From NCBI GenBank assembly GCA_951640165.1, contig OX621260.1, forward strand, positions 21,222,001 through 21,286,000: DNA of 64,000 nucleotides, in the 5' to 3' direction. The translations under genes and the position numbers were made by a program. This DNA is from Pseudoips prasinana (Eukaryota > Arthropoda > Insecta > Lepidoptera > Nolidae). Shown here in pieces: positions 1 to 11,592 of the stretch; position 1 is the stretch's first letter; each line of letters opens with the position of its first letter. Under the pieces are notes generated by a model, which was given only the letters and a program-made list of their open reading frames with translations, was not told the origin of the DNA and did no database searches.

Positions 1-2799
1 AAGGAGTAAACAGAATACTGTATAGAAATGACAGAATATGAGCATTCCGGCGAAGTCGTATAGGTAGCCACTTGAGTTTTTTGCGAAATTCAGAGACATG
101 ATCGTATTTGCGAAGACCAAATACAAATCTTATGCAGACATTCTGAAGACGCTCAAGTTTATCCAGTTGGGCTTCAGTAAGATCAAGATAGCTGACATCT
201 GCATAATCTAGTATCGAAAGAAGGGACTGGGCAAGCGCAATTTTGGTGGGAATAGGCAGAAAGTTTTGAAATCTTCGCAAAGATCCCACTGACGCATAAA
301 GTTTACGACTAGTATTCTGCAGCTGCGGACCCCATGAGAGACAGTTATCAAAATAGACACCCAAATTTTTAACAACTCGGTTTATTTCCAATATACTCCC
401 GTCAAAGATAACTTGAGGTAGTTGAGAACAAGAAATCTTTGCCATCATCCTTGAGCTTCCAACAATAATTACCTGAGTCTTAAGGGGGTTAACTTGTAAA
501 CCGTACGAACGACTCCATTCATTAATACTAATAAAATCTTTATTAATGATACTAATAGCATCCGACAGCCTATTAAGCGGGGCCTGTGAGTATATCTGTA
601 GGTCATCTGCATAAAGGTGGTAGGAGGAGAGAAGTCGATCTGAGATAGAATTTATGAAAATTGCGAAGAGTAAAGGAGACAAAACGCCACCCTGCGGCAC
701 GCCGGCATTTGTATTGCACCAAGAAGAGACAGAGTTATCAATACGTATACGTTGCCGGCGACCGTCTGGTACTGGTCTAGTAACTATGAAACCAGCCAAT
801 GACCGTTGGAGATACATTAAGCGTACGTAAAATTCCCAGCAACACGTCGAAGTCTACAGTATTGAAAGCATTACTAAAGTCTAATAATGCAAGCACCGTT
901 AGATTACCGTGTTCCATGCCAGTTCTAATATCATCCGTAATATGGACCAAGGCTGAGGTAGTACTATGTCCAGGGCGAAAACCAGACTGAAAAGGATTAA
1001 TGAGGTTATTAGATGAGAGGAAACTACTGATTTGATTGTGAACAATCCGTTCAAGGACTTTGGAGAGGAAAGGTAATATCTATATAGGACGATAATCGGA
1101 AAACGATGCAGGATTGGATTTCTTCGGAAGGGGAATGATTAGTGCATCTTTCCATGAAGATGGAAATACACCGCTGGATATAGAGGTATTGAGGATGTGA
1201 GATATAGGGAAAAGGATCTCGTCAAGTATAGGAAGAACCATATTACGGGTGATATTATCGTTGCCCATTGCATTTGATGCTATGGACAAAATACTTTTCT
1301 TAATGTCACAAGCAGAAAATTGGCTAAAATTGAAAGAAGAATAGTTGGGAGAGGGAATGGATGAAAGATAATTTAAAGTTTTTGTTTTAGTTGCCCTGTC
1401 AAAAATAGGCGAAGAAGAGAAATGACTATTTAGTGAATTAATATCTAAATTGTTTGGAATTGAATCAGGTTGAGATTTTCCAACTCCCTAAGATCGTAAA
1501 AACTTCCATATTTTTCCAGGATCTTCATTTTCAACTGAACTGTGAATATGTTGGCTTTGTGCACTCCTACACACCTTATTACAGTGATTTCGCAGAGTTA
1601 TATATTTTTCACGGTTAATATCATTAGGCCGACCAGCGTACCGAGACTTAGCTGATGATTTCTTAGATAAAAGAGTTTTTATTTCAGTAGTAAGCATTTG
1701 CCAGCACCGTGGGTGCTGGCAAATGCTTAATTTTAATTGGCCGAATGGGAGCATGAACGTCGTACAATTGGATGAGCTTGGTATTAAATATGTCAACTTG
1801 TTCGTCAATTGACTCAGCAGCAATAAGAGTCGACCAGTCAATGCTGCCAGCATCTGCACGAAGATGACTCAGATCCATCCCACCAAAATTACGTTGTAGA
1901 AGAACTTTAGATTTTGCCTTAGGAGGACGAATTTTGTAAGAAACGAAAAGGAGATCGTGGTAAGAGAAGGCATCTGCTGAGCATTGTCCATGCTTAGCAA
2001 CATGACCTCTTGAAGAGACTAGAATTAAGTCAAGAAGAGAAGGCGTAGAATGAGGAAAATGGTGTGTAGAATTAAGGGGAAGAAGATATAGGTTACTAGA
2101 TTCTATTGCAGATATAAGTGAGGAGCAACGTGAGTCTTTCTATAGTAAACAAGTATTGAAATCACCCATTATTATGGTGTGACTATAGGATGGAAGGAAG
2201 GTTTCAAGTAAAAGTTCGAAAGAAGCAAAAAAGTTTATACGAGGAGAAGGACAGTAATATACACTAACTAGAACTTTCGTGTGATGCAGCTCTACTTCAA
2301 TAAATAGATGTTCACCAGCATCCAGCGGTGGCGGCTGTGAAGACATACTAACCATAGAAAAATTAATATTATTTCGAAGATAAAAAGCAATTCCACCACC
2401 TCCAGCTCCAGTTCGATCATTCCTGATGAGCTGAAAACCAGGAAGTGTATACGAGGCCGTAAGGAGACAGGGTTTGAGCCAGGACTCGGAAACAAGAATA
2501 GCATGAATATTTTTATAATTGAGACTTGCCAGCATATCAGGGAAATGGGCCGGAATACTTTGGGCATTGATATGAATCACATTGAAATTTTTTGGCACGT
2601 CGGCAAAGTGACCCTGTATAGTATCTGCAAGGGAGGGTATGCTAACGAAACTATCATCATCACTATTAGCCGAAAAGAAATATTCAACATCACTACCAAA
2701 ATCGTAACTATGAGCATCTAACATAATATTATATGAACATACACACAAACAAACTAATTTATTAAAATATCTACAAATACAAAAACAAAATCCTACCAC
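1..2799 (-). pseudogene. CR1-like non-LTR retrotransposon ORF2 (endonuclease-reverse transcriptase), decayed, runs off left edge
   Basis: The - strand encodes a broken LINE polyprotein. The N-terminal part (2799-2140) is an APE-type endonuclease with HINAQSI near its start, SESWLKP and MGDFNT; a stop follows MGDFNTCLL. Further pieces continue in other frames: SLLDLILVSS near 2.0 kb, then a reverse transcriptase with SSWKDALIIPLPKK, DYRPI, an LDFSNAFNTVD catalytic segment near 0.85 kb, a GVLSPLLFAIF segment and YADDLQIYSQ near 0.6 kb. The C-terminal thumb reaches position 1, so the 3' end lies outside the window. Several stops and frameshifts make it non-functional. The motif order and the YADDLQIY form suggest the CR1/L2 group; exact family assignment is inference. 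Confidence 0.85.
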
Positions 2800-3058
2800 T
2801 TCAGTGCTAACTAGTTAGAACAATGTACGCAAAGTTCGATATTTATGCACCCACGTATCAGTAGTAATTAATGAATAACATAATATACAATTAATAATAA
2901 TAAATACATAATAATTTTGAACATAAACAAAATTAAAATAAAATGGAAAGTTTTAAAATAGGCTCAAAAGACTCACGACGTGCGGCATTGGCCTACGTTC
3001 GCACGAACCGTCAAGTACCATAGATATTGTCAAGTTATGCTAACTATATAATGTTATA
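2800..3058. other. AT-rich stretch upstream of the CR1-like ORF2
   Basis: No gene is seen. It may hold the ORF1-ORF2 linker of the CR1-like element, but nothing diagnostic is present. Confidence 0.3.
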
Positions 3059-3646
3059 AAAAAAAACTTCGTTTAAAAAAACCGACTTCAAAAACTAAAA
3101 AGTATAAAAAAAATATCTTAATAAAGATTAAATTTAATACATCACTTATAATATAATATTAATGAAATATTATAATTTGTATGTGCTACCTATTGATAGG
3201 ATTGAAGTCGGTGCCAAGCCGAATGTAATAGTAGGTACCACACTCGCCGCGCGTTACTTTCAGCGGGATAGCTTCGTATTTCTACACAAACTACCCAAGC
3301 GTGCAGACGTCGTTGACGGTCGTCTCGAAATATTGTAAAATTTTGATACGTGCTCCTAATTAATTATAATTTATCTGTTTGTTTTTCAGGGCCACAAATA
3401 TATTCACTTAGGTTAATCTTTAGTGTAGGAATTTCATCACAAAGTATAAAAGCTGTATGTAATATTAACTTTTATTTTGCTTAGGGCTTGGCACCGACTT
3501 CAAACCTATCAATAGGTAGCACATACAAATTATAATATTTCATTAATATTATATTATAAGTGATGTATTAAATTTAATCTTTATTAAGATATTTTTTTTA
3601 TACTTTTTAGTTTTTGAAGTCGGTTTTTTTAAACGAAGTTTTTTTT
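3059..3646. repeat. Fold-back element with ~162 bp inverted arms
   Basis: The arms 3059-3220 and 3485-3646 are near-perfect reverse complements in constant register (position x pairs with 6705-x). They flank a 264 bp unique loop. The outer part contains AACTTCGTTT and ACCGACTTCAAAAACT, and the inner part GTCGGTGCCAAGCC. No ORF is present. It is a fold-back or terminal-inverted-repeat element, or an inverted duplication of a retroelement 3' end, lying inside the 2.9-5.4 kb block that separates the CR1 ORF2 from the probable ORF1. Confidence 0.8.
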
Positions 3647-3944
3647 ATTTGTTGCTTTTTAGTGTCTAGCTATGGTAAGGACTTAGAAAGGTGCCGCGCG
3701 CCTCAAAACTATAGATCCCAACAAACGAGAGTGGAAACATCTTCCGAAAAAATGTTGTTCGGAACTCTTTTTCACGTGAAAACGTGAAAAAGAGTGTATT
3801 CTTGTGAAGAGTGAATGGTCGAAAAGACCGTTTGTAAAGTAAGAAAAACTACTTACATAAAATTACGTTCACTCTACGAAAACTTTCACAGTACGAGTCT
3901 CGACTAGCTAAGATTTATGAAAGTCTGAACAGCAAGCGCATAGG

Positions 3945-4245
3945 TTAAGCCGTATTTATGACCATCTAGCTAACGAGTCTGTGTGCTGAGGGCTTATACA
4001 CTAGATCTTATTAATGATCGAATAGCCATCAAGTCTGCTGAACAGAGGATATGAGTCTATGAAGACTAGGTCTTATTAATGATCGATTAGCCAACGAGTC
4101 TACTGAGCAGAGGGCTGATAGCCTAGGTCTTATTTATAATTGATTAGATAATGAGTCTGCTGAGCATAGGGCTGTTAGACTAGGTCTTATTCATGATCGA
4201 TTAGCCATCGAGTTTACTGAGCAGAAGGCTCATAGCCTTACTTAA
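3945..4245 (+). repeat. Minisatellite, 57-65 bp unit, about five copies
   Basis: The motif CTAGGTCTTATTAATGATCG recurs with drift at about 4001, 4066, 4123 and 4180, followed each time by a GAGTCTRCTGAGCAG-like segment. Spacing is 65, 57 and 57 bp. No coding potential is seen. Confidence 0.8.
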
Positions 4246-5400
4246 CTAAACTTATTACTAAACTTAACTAGGTTGTATTGATGATCAAGACAACGAGTCG
4301 AGAAAGTTTGAGTCCGACTCGCCCGTGAAAGGCGGAATGTTTCTTTCCGTAGAAGCAAGTATTTCAGTTGATAGAATGGAAGGTAAATTGCGGTTTACAA
4401 TTTATGACGCATTAAAAAAACTACTTACTAGATCTCATTCAAACCAATTTTCGGTGGAAGTTTGCATGGCAATGTACATCATCTATTTGTTTTAGTTTTA
4501 TGATTCTCTTATTTTAGAAGTTACAGGGGGGAGGGACATTTTACGCCTTTGGAAGTATCTCTCGCGCAAACTATACAGTTAAGAAAAAATATATTATAAA
4601 CCTCAATATCATTTTCGAAGTCCTATCCATAGATACCCCACATGTATAGCTTTATGATTGTTTTTTATTCAATTCTAAGTAAAGGGAACCCCCAAATTTT
4701 ATTGTTTGTTTTTCTATTTTTGTGTAAAAATCTTAATGCAGTTCACGGAATACATCTGCTGACCAAGATTCGACAGTATAGTTCTTATAGTTTCGGAAAA
4801 AAGTAGCTGTGACATACGGACGGACAGACATACAGACATGACAAATCCATAAGGTTTTCGTTTTTTGCCATTTGGCTACAGAACCCTAAAAATGGCAGCT
4901 ATTCCGCATCAAACTAAAGAAGAATCACGTAAATCGGTTCATAATCTCAGCGTAATCGGTGTACGTACATAAAAAAAATACGCTTGTGCTAAAAGGTGCG
5001 CCTACATGCGCTTCCAAAAAGCTTATACGTGCGTATTAAACGCTAGTCGTCTGAAATTGTTGTTTATGTTCATGCCAAGACACACTTGAACAGGATGAAT
5101 GTAGCTTGACTAGCTAAGATTTACAAACGTCTGTGCCAAAAACAATTACATCGTCCACTTAAACAAAAATTTTCATACAAAAATGTCCATAAAATGAAAA
5201 CTACTGGGCCAATCTATATAAAATTTTTATGGGACCAAATGGCAACTATTCCGCATCAAACTAAAAAAGAATCACGTAAATCGGATCATAAATCTTCGAG
5301 TAATCGGTGTACATACATAAAAAAAAAAAATACCGGTGAACTTGAGAACCTCCTCCTTTGGAAGTCGGTTAAAAATGGAACGCGATTAATAACTAATAAA
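4246..5400 (+). repeat. Degenerate interspersed repeats, duplicated ~80 bp block
   Basis: There is no gene here. A block beginning ATTCCGCATCAAACTAAA and ending with an AATCGGTGTACRTACAT segment occurs near 4899 and again near 5243. The segment near 4800 (GACGGACAGACATACAGAC) resembles the 3' ends of lepidopteran retroelements. Family is not determined. Confidence 0.55.
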
Positions 5401-5536
5401 TTTGAGGGTAGAAATTATGAAAATATAGATTGAGAAAGTTAAAGTTGTATAGTGGGCATAGGTACTTTGACTACAACGTAAACACAGTGCGAGATTCGAT
5501 ACAAAAAGATACGAAAACATCACAAAACGAATGAAT

Positions 5537-6268
5537 TTACTTCTTGGCGGAGGCGGCCCTTTTGGGTCTGTTTTGGGTGATCTTACTTGTCGCTGCACCA
5601 TCCTTAGCGACGTCCTTATGACCCAATGCTGGCCCAATTTTATCGAGATCCTCCATTGAAATAACTTTGTGACGAGTGCCGCCGGTACCCAGGATATATA
5701 TAATACCTTCACGACTCCAGCAGCTTGAGATTCCGTAGCGCTGACGAGCAGCTAAGAATGCTTCATGCCGGGGCCTAGTCAGAAACTCAGATACAGTAAT
5801 TCCCGTACCTTTGTACTTTGTCTTTTCAAACCAGATATGGTCACGCACTCGGCAGCTTACAAACTCGACCAAGATCGGTCTAGGCTTGTCTCCGCTTGGT
5901 GAACGTCCGAGGCGATGACACCGGTCAATGGCTGTGTCCGAAAAATCGGATATCTGAAGATGATTGGTGACAGCAGTGACAATAATATCCATTGACTGCT
6001 CCTTTTTCGCCTCCGGCAAACCATGAAAGAGCAGCATTTTACGCCTTCCACGCATCTCGGTCTGATCATTACACCGTGCCAGCATATCCAATTGCTTCTG
6101 GAAGCAGTTCAGTGACTCAATTACGAACTTCTTAAAGGCCACAAAATCTTCAGCCAAAGCAACAGGTGTGACAATTGTGGACGGGGCCTTCTGCAATTCT
6201 TCAAACTGAGCCATTCGCGTCAGAAGCTGCTCCTTCATGCTGGAGAAGGCTTGCTGCATAGACTCCAT
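5537..6268 (-). CDS. LINE ORF1-type nucleic-acid-binding protein (243 aa), probable ORF1 of the CR1-like element
   Basis: The 243-codon ORF is intact. Residues 1-70 are helical, with Gln/Glu-rich heptads that suggest a coiled coil. The middle carries RRKMLLFHGLPE, then a DRCHRLGR segment and RPILVEF, typical of the RRM-like core of L1/CR1-type ORF1 proteins that bind retrotransposon RNA. A C-terminal domain follows with GITVSEFLT and YGISSCWSREGIIYI, then a basic tail rich in Lys/Ala. ATG at 6268 is used because an in-frame stop lies just upstream. It lies on the same strand as, and 5' of, the CR1-like ORF2 that begins near 2799. The simplest reading is one element whose ORF1-ORF2 gap was widened by inserted repeats; it could also belong to a separate LINE. 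Confidence 0.65.
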   Translation of the reverse strand: MESMQQAFSSMKEQLLTRMAQFEELQKAPSTIVTPVALAEDFVAFKKFVIESLNCFQKQLDMLARCNDQTEMRGRRKMLLFHGLPEAKKEQSMDIIVTAVTNHLQISDFSDTAIDRCHRLGRSPSGDKPRPILVEFVSCRVRDHIWFEKTKYKGTGITVSEFLTRPRHEAFLAARQRYGISSCWSREGIIYILGTGGTRHKVISMEDLDKIGPALGHKDVAKDGAATSKITQNRPKRAASAKK

Positions 6269-6700
6269 TGTGATATATGTTGTGATGAAGCAACGAAAGT
6301 GCCGTTAGTGATAGTGATATACTATAATATGCTATAATTGTGAAAGTGAATTTAACACTGGACTGGCAGGCTATCGGTGTTAACTATTACACATTTATTG
6401 TAAATTAAGTTCAGTATACTACTTTATATAATTTTTTTATCGAAGAGCTCAACTCAGCTGTACTTATTACGACAACTACCCGCGTAAAATGTAATTACTT
6501 ATTTTATTTAGTTATGGAATTACTTAGTAAAAAAAACTGTTTTATTAGTGTACGTCATACATATTTAAAGCCAAGAAAATGCGACGTTGTTATATTTCAC
6601 GTAAGAGTAATTTAGATTAGTAATCTTTATGGAATTATATAGTTAAAAATTAAAAAAAAAAACATTATTATTACTGTAAAATTATTCATATTATGCCAGT
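6269..6700 (-). other. Probable 5' leader of the LINE ORF1, no gene
   Basis: AT-rich, with no ORF. Its position upstream of the ORF1 start suggests an element leader, but no 5' boundary or target duplication was recognised. Confidence 0.3.
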
Positions 6701-6769
6701 TGATTCTTTCATATGGTCTCAATCTCGCCTAGAGTTATGGGATCTCAAAAAAAAAACAATATGTATGAC

Positions 6770-6930
6770 ATGGCAACCTTCAAGAAGCGAGCCTATTCTT
6801 TTCTTAAAGTTCGGCAACGCACTTGCGGCTCCTCTGGTGTTGCGAGTGTCTATGGGCGGCGGTGATCACTGACCATCAGGAGACCCACTTGCTCGTTTGC
6901 CATCCTATTTTATAAAAAAAGAAAAAAAAA
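6770..6930 (+). repeat. Lepidopteran LINE/SINE 3' tail
   Basis: Contains CGGCAACGCACTTGCGGC, GTGTCTATGGGCGGCGGTGA and TGCTCGTTTGCC, ending in a T/A-rich tail with an A run. This is a very common 3' tail in lepidopteran genomes. Only the tail is present. Confidence 0.7.
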
Positions 6931-7194
6931 CATAACAAGCTGTAGAGTTTTATCGTATTAGCGAACTACCCACAGGGAAATCGTTTATAAATGGCATGCC
7001 GATGTTTGCGGCGTTCACAAGATCGCAAGTTCGTGCGTGACCAGCGCGCGGTTTTTCACGCCCTAAGCGGAATTCCCTGGATAGATTGACGTACGTTAGG
7101 TGTACGGTTCAATAACAACACGTAATGACTATTTTATTACTTGGTATAGAGGTTCTGGAAAGCGGTCAAATGTCTGATGAATTTAAAATAATAT
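6931..7194. other. Unassigned intergenic sequence
   Basis: Nothing recognisable; no ORF over 60 codons. Confidence 0.3.
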
Positions 7195-7485
7195 ATCAGA
7201 CTAACTGATTTCGCGGTTTTACCCGCGTTAAACTTCATAAATTATTCGGATATATAAGCTATATTAGTACAAAGTTTCAATTTCTAATTTGGTAAAATGT
7301 ATTTAATAATCTGTTGATATTATAAGCTACACAAATCATGTTCTGATTAATGGAAATAAAATTTTAAAATAAAGCACTACAATGTTTCATCTAAATCCGT
7401 TTGGTAGTTTTTGCGTGAAAGGGTAATACACATCCATACATTTATTCATGCCCGCAAACTTTCGCATTTATAATATTAGTATGAC
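7195..7485 (-). mobile_element. Degenerate non-autonomous Helitron relic
   Basis: The left side has CGCGGTTTTACCCGCGTT, matching the inner 3' end of the Helitrons at 36931 and 54154. The right side has TTTCGCATTTATAATATTAG, the complement of a common Helitron 5' end. The terminal CTAG is lost. Confidence 0.5.
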
Positions 7486-9136
7486 TCAGCGGTAAAGATT
7501 CCAGATGCCTTAAAAAGAGGTGAAGCAGAGCATTCAGATCAATATGTTTTTTAATATAATCAGAACAGTCAAATAACGCGTTTCCTTGACTAATGACCAA
7601 AATCCCCATAAAAGATAAGTTTGGTAACTTTCATTTGTCGGTCAAAAATCTTGAGTACAATTTTAAAAGTAATATACTATTAGGGTAGATTAGTTAAAGT
7701 AATAATAAAATTTATTCTGCGATAGGATTCGTACCTACAAACTTTATATTTACGCGGTAGCTCTTAAATTAACATGGAAAAAGGTTAAGGTCTTTACGCT
7801 ATCTCCGTTTGGGCCTACCACGTCGACGTCTTGTCTGGGGATCACTTGGCACTGTGTACTGTCACTGATCACTTGCACTTGTTCAGCTTTCCACTTAGAT
7901 TTATTCCTCTTAATTCGCCTTCGATTTCACTTGAATTCAGACAAAAATTTTCTGCTTCAACATTCCGCTGATATACCCTTAAATTGTTCCAAATTTAAAA
8001 CATTTCGTAAGGCAGATTTTTCTTTCTAGAATACTCGCCTATATATATAATAATAATATATTAACATCTAATGTCAATTTTTAGATTTAGAATTTTGTAT
8101 GTACCTTTCATCTGCTATCCTTTTTCTTTTGTTCTGGTATTATCTAGTACATTCTAGCGCTGTTCCAAAATCCACCAAAAACCCTTAGTGGTTCTAGGGT
8201 TCAAAGCCCGAACGTGACATAATAATAGGCTCCCGATGTATAGTCCACATCCACTGCCTAAGCTTTTTGCGATTAGGAAGTAAAAAAATATAACCTTTTC
8301 AATCCTTACTTAAGTTTAAATTTAAATATATATATATATATATATATATCTATTACCTGTGCTACAAAATATATTTATGACTAGCTTAGCGTGGTAGTCG
8401 AAATCCGATACAAAATTGATACATATATTTTTTTAAAACGTGATTAATTTTCTAACTCTTGAACGTCTTACCAGGTAAATACTTATGTAGTATTTAAGCA
8501 TGTCGTATGAATATAATGGCCATATTAAAATTTGAAGATGATCAGATCAATAACACACATTGTTCCATACACACTTGGCACCCCTATAGGGAATGAATTT
8601 TGTAAAATCCTTTCTTAGTGTACACCAACGTCAGTTAAGAAATATTTGTGTAAAATTTCATGGTTCTAGACCCAGTGGTTTTAAATGTGCATTGATCGAT
8701 CAGTCAGTCAGTTTTTGTTTTTATATATACAGATGAGTTCGTATATCATAGATTTGCGATACATAGATTGGCTGAAAGTTCCAATCGGACGCGATCGAAA
8801 TGAAATTACTTACGTGCCTCGTTGGCATATTGCGGAGCTTATAATTTGTAACGTATTCGACACAATCCAAAAAAATTGATGATCCTCAATATAACGGTCT
8901 TGGTTACCCTAAACTCAATTCAATATACCTTCAAAATATTAATAAACTCTGTATCATAATTTAGCGTGATCCAAACCACGAAAATATTAATAACTTTGTA
9001 AATTAAATCATTTCAATCGTATACACAATGAAAGACAAATGTACTTGAAAGGTTAACTCATGTTTCTGTTGGTTTTAAATAAGTTAGTTATTTATTTGCA
9101 TAAACATGAGATGTAGTGCAATAGATTTCTAGACTA
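7486..9136. other. AT-rich intergenic stretch with a (TA)n microsatellite near 8325-8349
   Basis: No convincing gene. A 64-codon ORF at 8685-8879 has no recognisable motif. A pure TA run lies near 8325-8349. Confidence 0.4.
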
Positions 9137-9231
9137 CTAGCTGTGCCTAGCAGTTTTACCCGTTCTAAACTTTAAAAAATAATATCCGAATAACACATAT
9201 TACTACAAAGTTTCGCATTTATAATATTAGA
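9137..9231 (-). mobile_element. Short Helitron relic
   Basis: Begins CTAGCTGTGCCTAGCAG (complement of a Helitron 3' end) and finishes at TTTCGCATTTATAATATTAG plus A (complement of the 5' TC end). Only ~95 bp remains. Confidence 0.5.
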
Positions 9232-9834
9232 AGTATATGCCTGCCATTCTGTATAGCAAATATATGGCGTGGAAATGTTTTACATAATTTCACTTTTTGA
9301 CATTAGAGAATTGTATTAATATTACAAAAGAATGAATTAAATTAATGAATGTAAAATACAAATAATTAATTAAATTTACAATTTTTCTATATGTTGTTGG
9401 GTGCAAATAAAATAAAATATAAAATTTTACAGTGGATTTTTGTGTAGATGAATTAGTTTTGACCATAAGTGTCTTTGGTTGATAATTTTTTTTTTATTAT
9501 AAAATTTATAAAATATGCCTTTGAGCGTTTTTCTTCATCTGTTAAGAATCTATAGTGACATAGTTTCGTATCTACAATGTCGACATTCTCAACAATGTTC
9601 TAATGTAAATTTAATGTAGACTAGAAAGTAACTTTTAGATTTTCTGCTCCACCATTAAGCTTGGGACGAGCTTGAACACCAGGTGTAGTTAAATCGCTTT
9701 TGGTACTTATGGCAGTAACGTGAGCTCTAAACTTTTAAAAGTAATATCTTATGACTACGACTTGTTACAACCAAATTCTGAAAGCATCTCTAGGTAGATT
9801 GCTACTTCTTTTAATGGATTTATTAAAGGGGATC

Positions 9835-10400
9835 CCGTCTTTCTTGAAACACAATGGAATGACACTGAGCCATGAGGCTTAGACTTGTCGCGGAGAAAGC
9901 GTTAACTATCTTGGAATTTAATCAGAAAGAATCATCCTTTATTCCTTCTGATTAAATTCTAATTCCTATCATTGTAATTCCTGTAAGCCAGCATCAAAAG
10001 TGGTACAAATGAAATGACACTGAGCGATGAGTCTTAGACTTATCCCGGGGAATCACTTTAAGTATCTTGGAATTTAATCAGAAATAATCATTGTAGAATT
10101 TTTAACATTGTAATTCCTGTAAGCTAGAATCAACAGTGGCACACAATGAAATAACACTGAGTGGTGAAGCTCAGGTTTGTCCCAAAGAATTGCGTTAACT
10201 GTCTTGGAATTTAATCAGAGATAATTAAGGAGGATTGCCTATCATTGTAACTCCTTTAAGCTAGGATCAACAGTGGCACACTTTGAAATGACACTGAGCG
10301 ATGAGGCTTAGACTTATCCCGGCAATAGTTTTAATTGTCTTCGAATTTAATCAGAAAAAATCGAAAGAGGAGTTAGAATAAACAGTAGTTTTACTTACTT
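9835..10400 (+). repeat. Tandem array of ~137-155 bp unit, about four copies
   Basis: Units share ACACTGAGCGATGAGGCTTA, a CTTGGAATTTAATCAGA segment and TGTAAGCTAGGATCAACAG. The first motif starts at 9861, 10016, 10153 and 10290 (spacing 155, 137, 137). Single dispersed copies of the same family lie at 32060-32275 and 37370-37540, so a dispersed repeat has expanded in tandem here. Confidence 0.8.
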
Positions 10401-10482
10401 CCAGAGCATACTGTGAGATAGAATGATATAACGAGACTGGAGCCTGATTAAATGAGAGAATTGCAAATAGAGAAGTCAATTA

Positions 10483-10522
10483 CACACACACACACACCCA
10501 CACACACACACACACACACACT
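10483..10522. repeat. (CA)n microsatellite
   Basis: An almost pure CA run, broken once by CC. Confidence 0.95.
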
Positions 10523-10799
10523 TCTTGTACTCTCTTATACCCACTCAATAAATCTATACACACCCATAATACATATACCTATAACCTCACATAGTGTTCC
10601 ACATCCATTTACATACAGTTGACTGCACAAAAATCACTTATCTGGAGTTAGGAGAGGCTGGTAATCTGTAACACAGGACTACCTAGTATAGATACCAGTC
10701 TCTCACACAGATCATCATCACTTCTAATGTTAAGTTTACTGTTTATTGTTATCTTATGTCCTATGTAACCTTTCTGTGTGAGAGAGAAAATAAACAAAT

Positions 10800-11345
10800 T
10801 AAATTATTAAATAATTAATTACAAAAACACCAAGGACAAAATTGAAGCGCCCTGTGAAGTGAATAATGAAGATAATACTGCAATAAAACAGCAACCAGAA
10901 ACCAATAACAAAAGGCCCTCTCATTTATACTAGCATTTAGAAATCAGTTATAGCAACCAAGCCCCAGAGAGATAAACACAAAGACATCAAAGAACAGGCC
11001 TACGGTAAACCCTGTCTGTCGAAAGCTGTGACTAAAAGGCTCTCGGGAGGAATGTGTCAGTAATCCTTCCGGCACTACTTAAGGTGGTCACCATCTTAAC
11101 TAAATTATGTATGAATCGTTAATTAATCAGGTTTAGGAAAAACTTGGGCGTATCGTGATCACATGCTGCAGTTAGATTTACGAGGTTATGGGAGGAATTG
11201 ATTTTGGGAAAGGTGTTGCCCAGGGAAAGCACCAAGGGACGCAATGGACACACAAACTTGGCGTACGACCGCAAAGCGTTGAAATCACCAGCGTTCTCTG
11301 ACTCATTGTTTGCGTTCGTACCGACTTAATTCTCTGTCCGATCCT
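10800..11345. other. Unassigned intergenic sequence
   Basis: No ORF and no repeat signature that I could assign. Confidence 0.3.
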
Positions 11346-11384
11346 CAATCAGACGAGAAGCAAGCGTTTTCATATTTTAACGTT

Positions 11385-11480
11385 GAGTGATAGTAGTAGT
11401 CGCCTTTTATGACACCCACGAGATGGTATGGGTTGGCCCTGTTACTTTTTCTAGGCCGGAAACCGCACGTCAATAAATAA
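11385..11480 (-). repeat. Fragment of a lepidopteran LINE-associated repeat
   Basis: CGCCTTTTATGACACCCACG and the CTAGGCCGGAAACCGC region match, in opposite orientation, a diverged fragment at 41640-41730 that has GGGTGTCGTAAAAGGCAAC. Confidence 0.5.
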
Positions 11481-11489
11481 TTTATTTCA

Positions 11490-11493
11490 TATA

Positions 11494-11570
<77 letters not shown>
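11490..11570. repeat. (TA)n microsatellite next to the Helitron insertion
   Basis: About 80 bp of TA repeats with two interruptions. It ends 23 bp before the Helitron 5' terminus. Confidence 0.95.
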
Positions 11571-11577
<7 letters not shown>

Positions 11578-11592
11578 ATATCAAAAACACAA

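Noticed and set aside
1080..1289. Separate 69-codon gene
   Set aside because: It is a reverse transcriptase fragment of the broken CR1-like ORF2.
9835..10400. CRISPR-like array
   Set aside because: Units are directly adjacent, ~140 bp and diverged, with no short repeat-spacer pattern; the genome is eukaryotic.
11345..11590. 81-codon ORF with a long Tyr-Ile repeat
   Set aside because: It is the translation of the (TA)n microsatellite.
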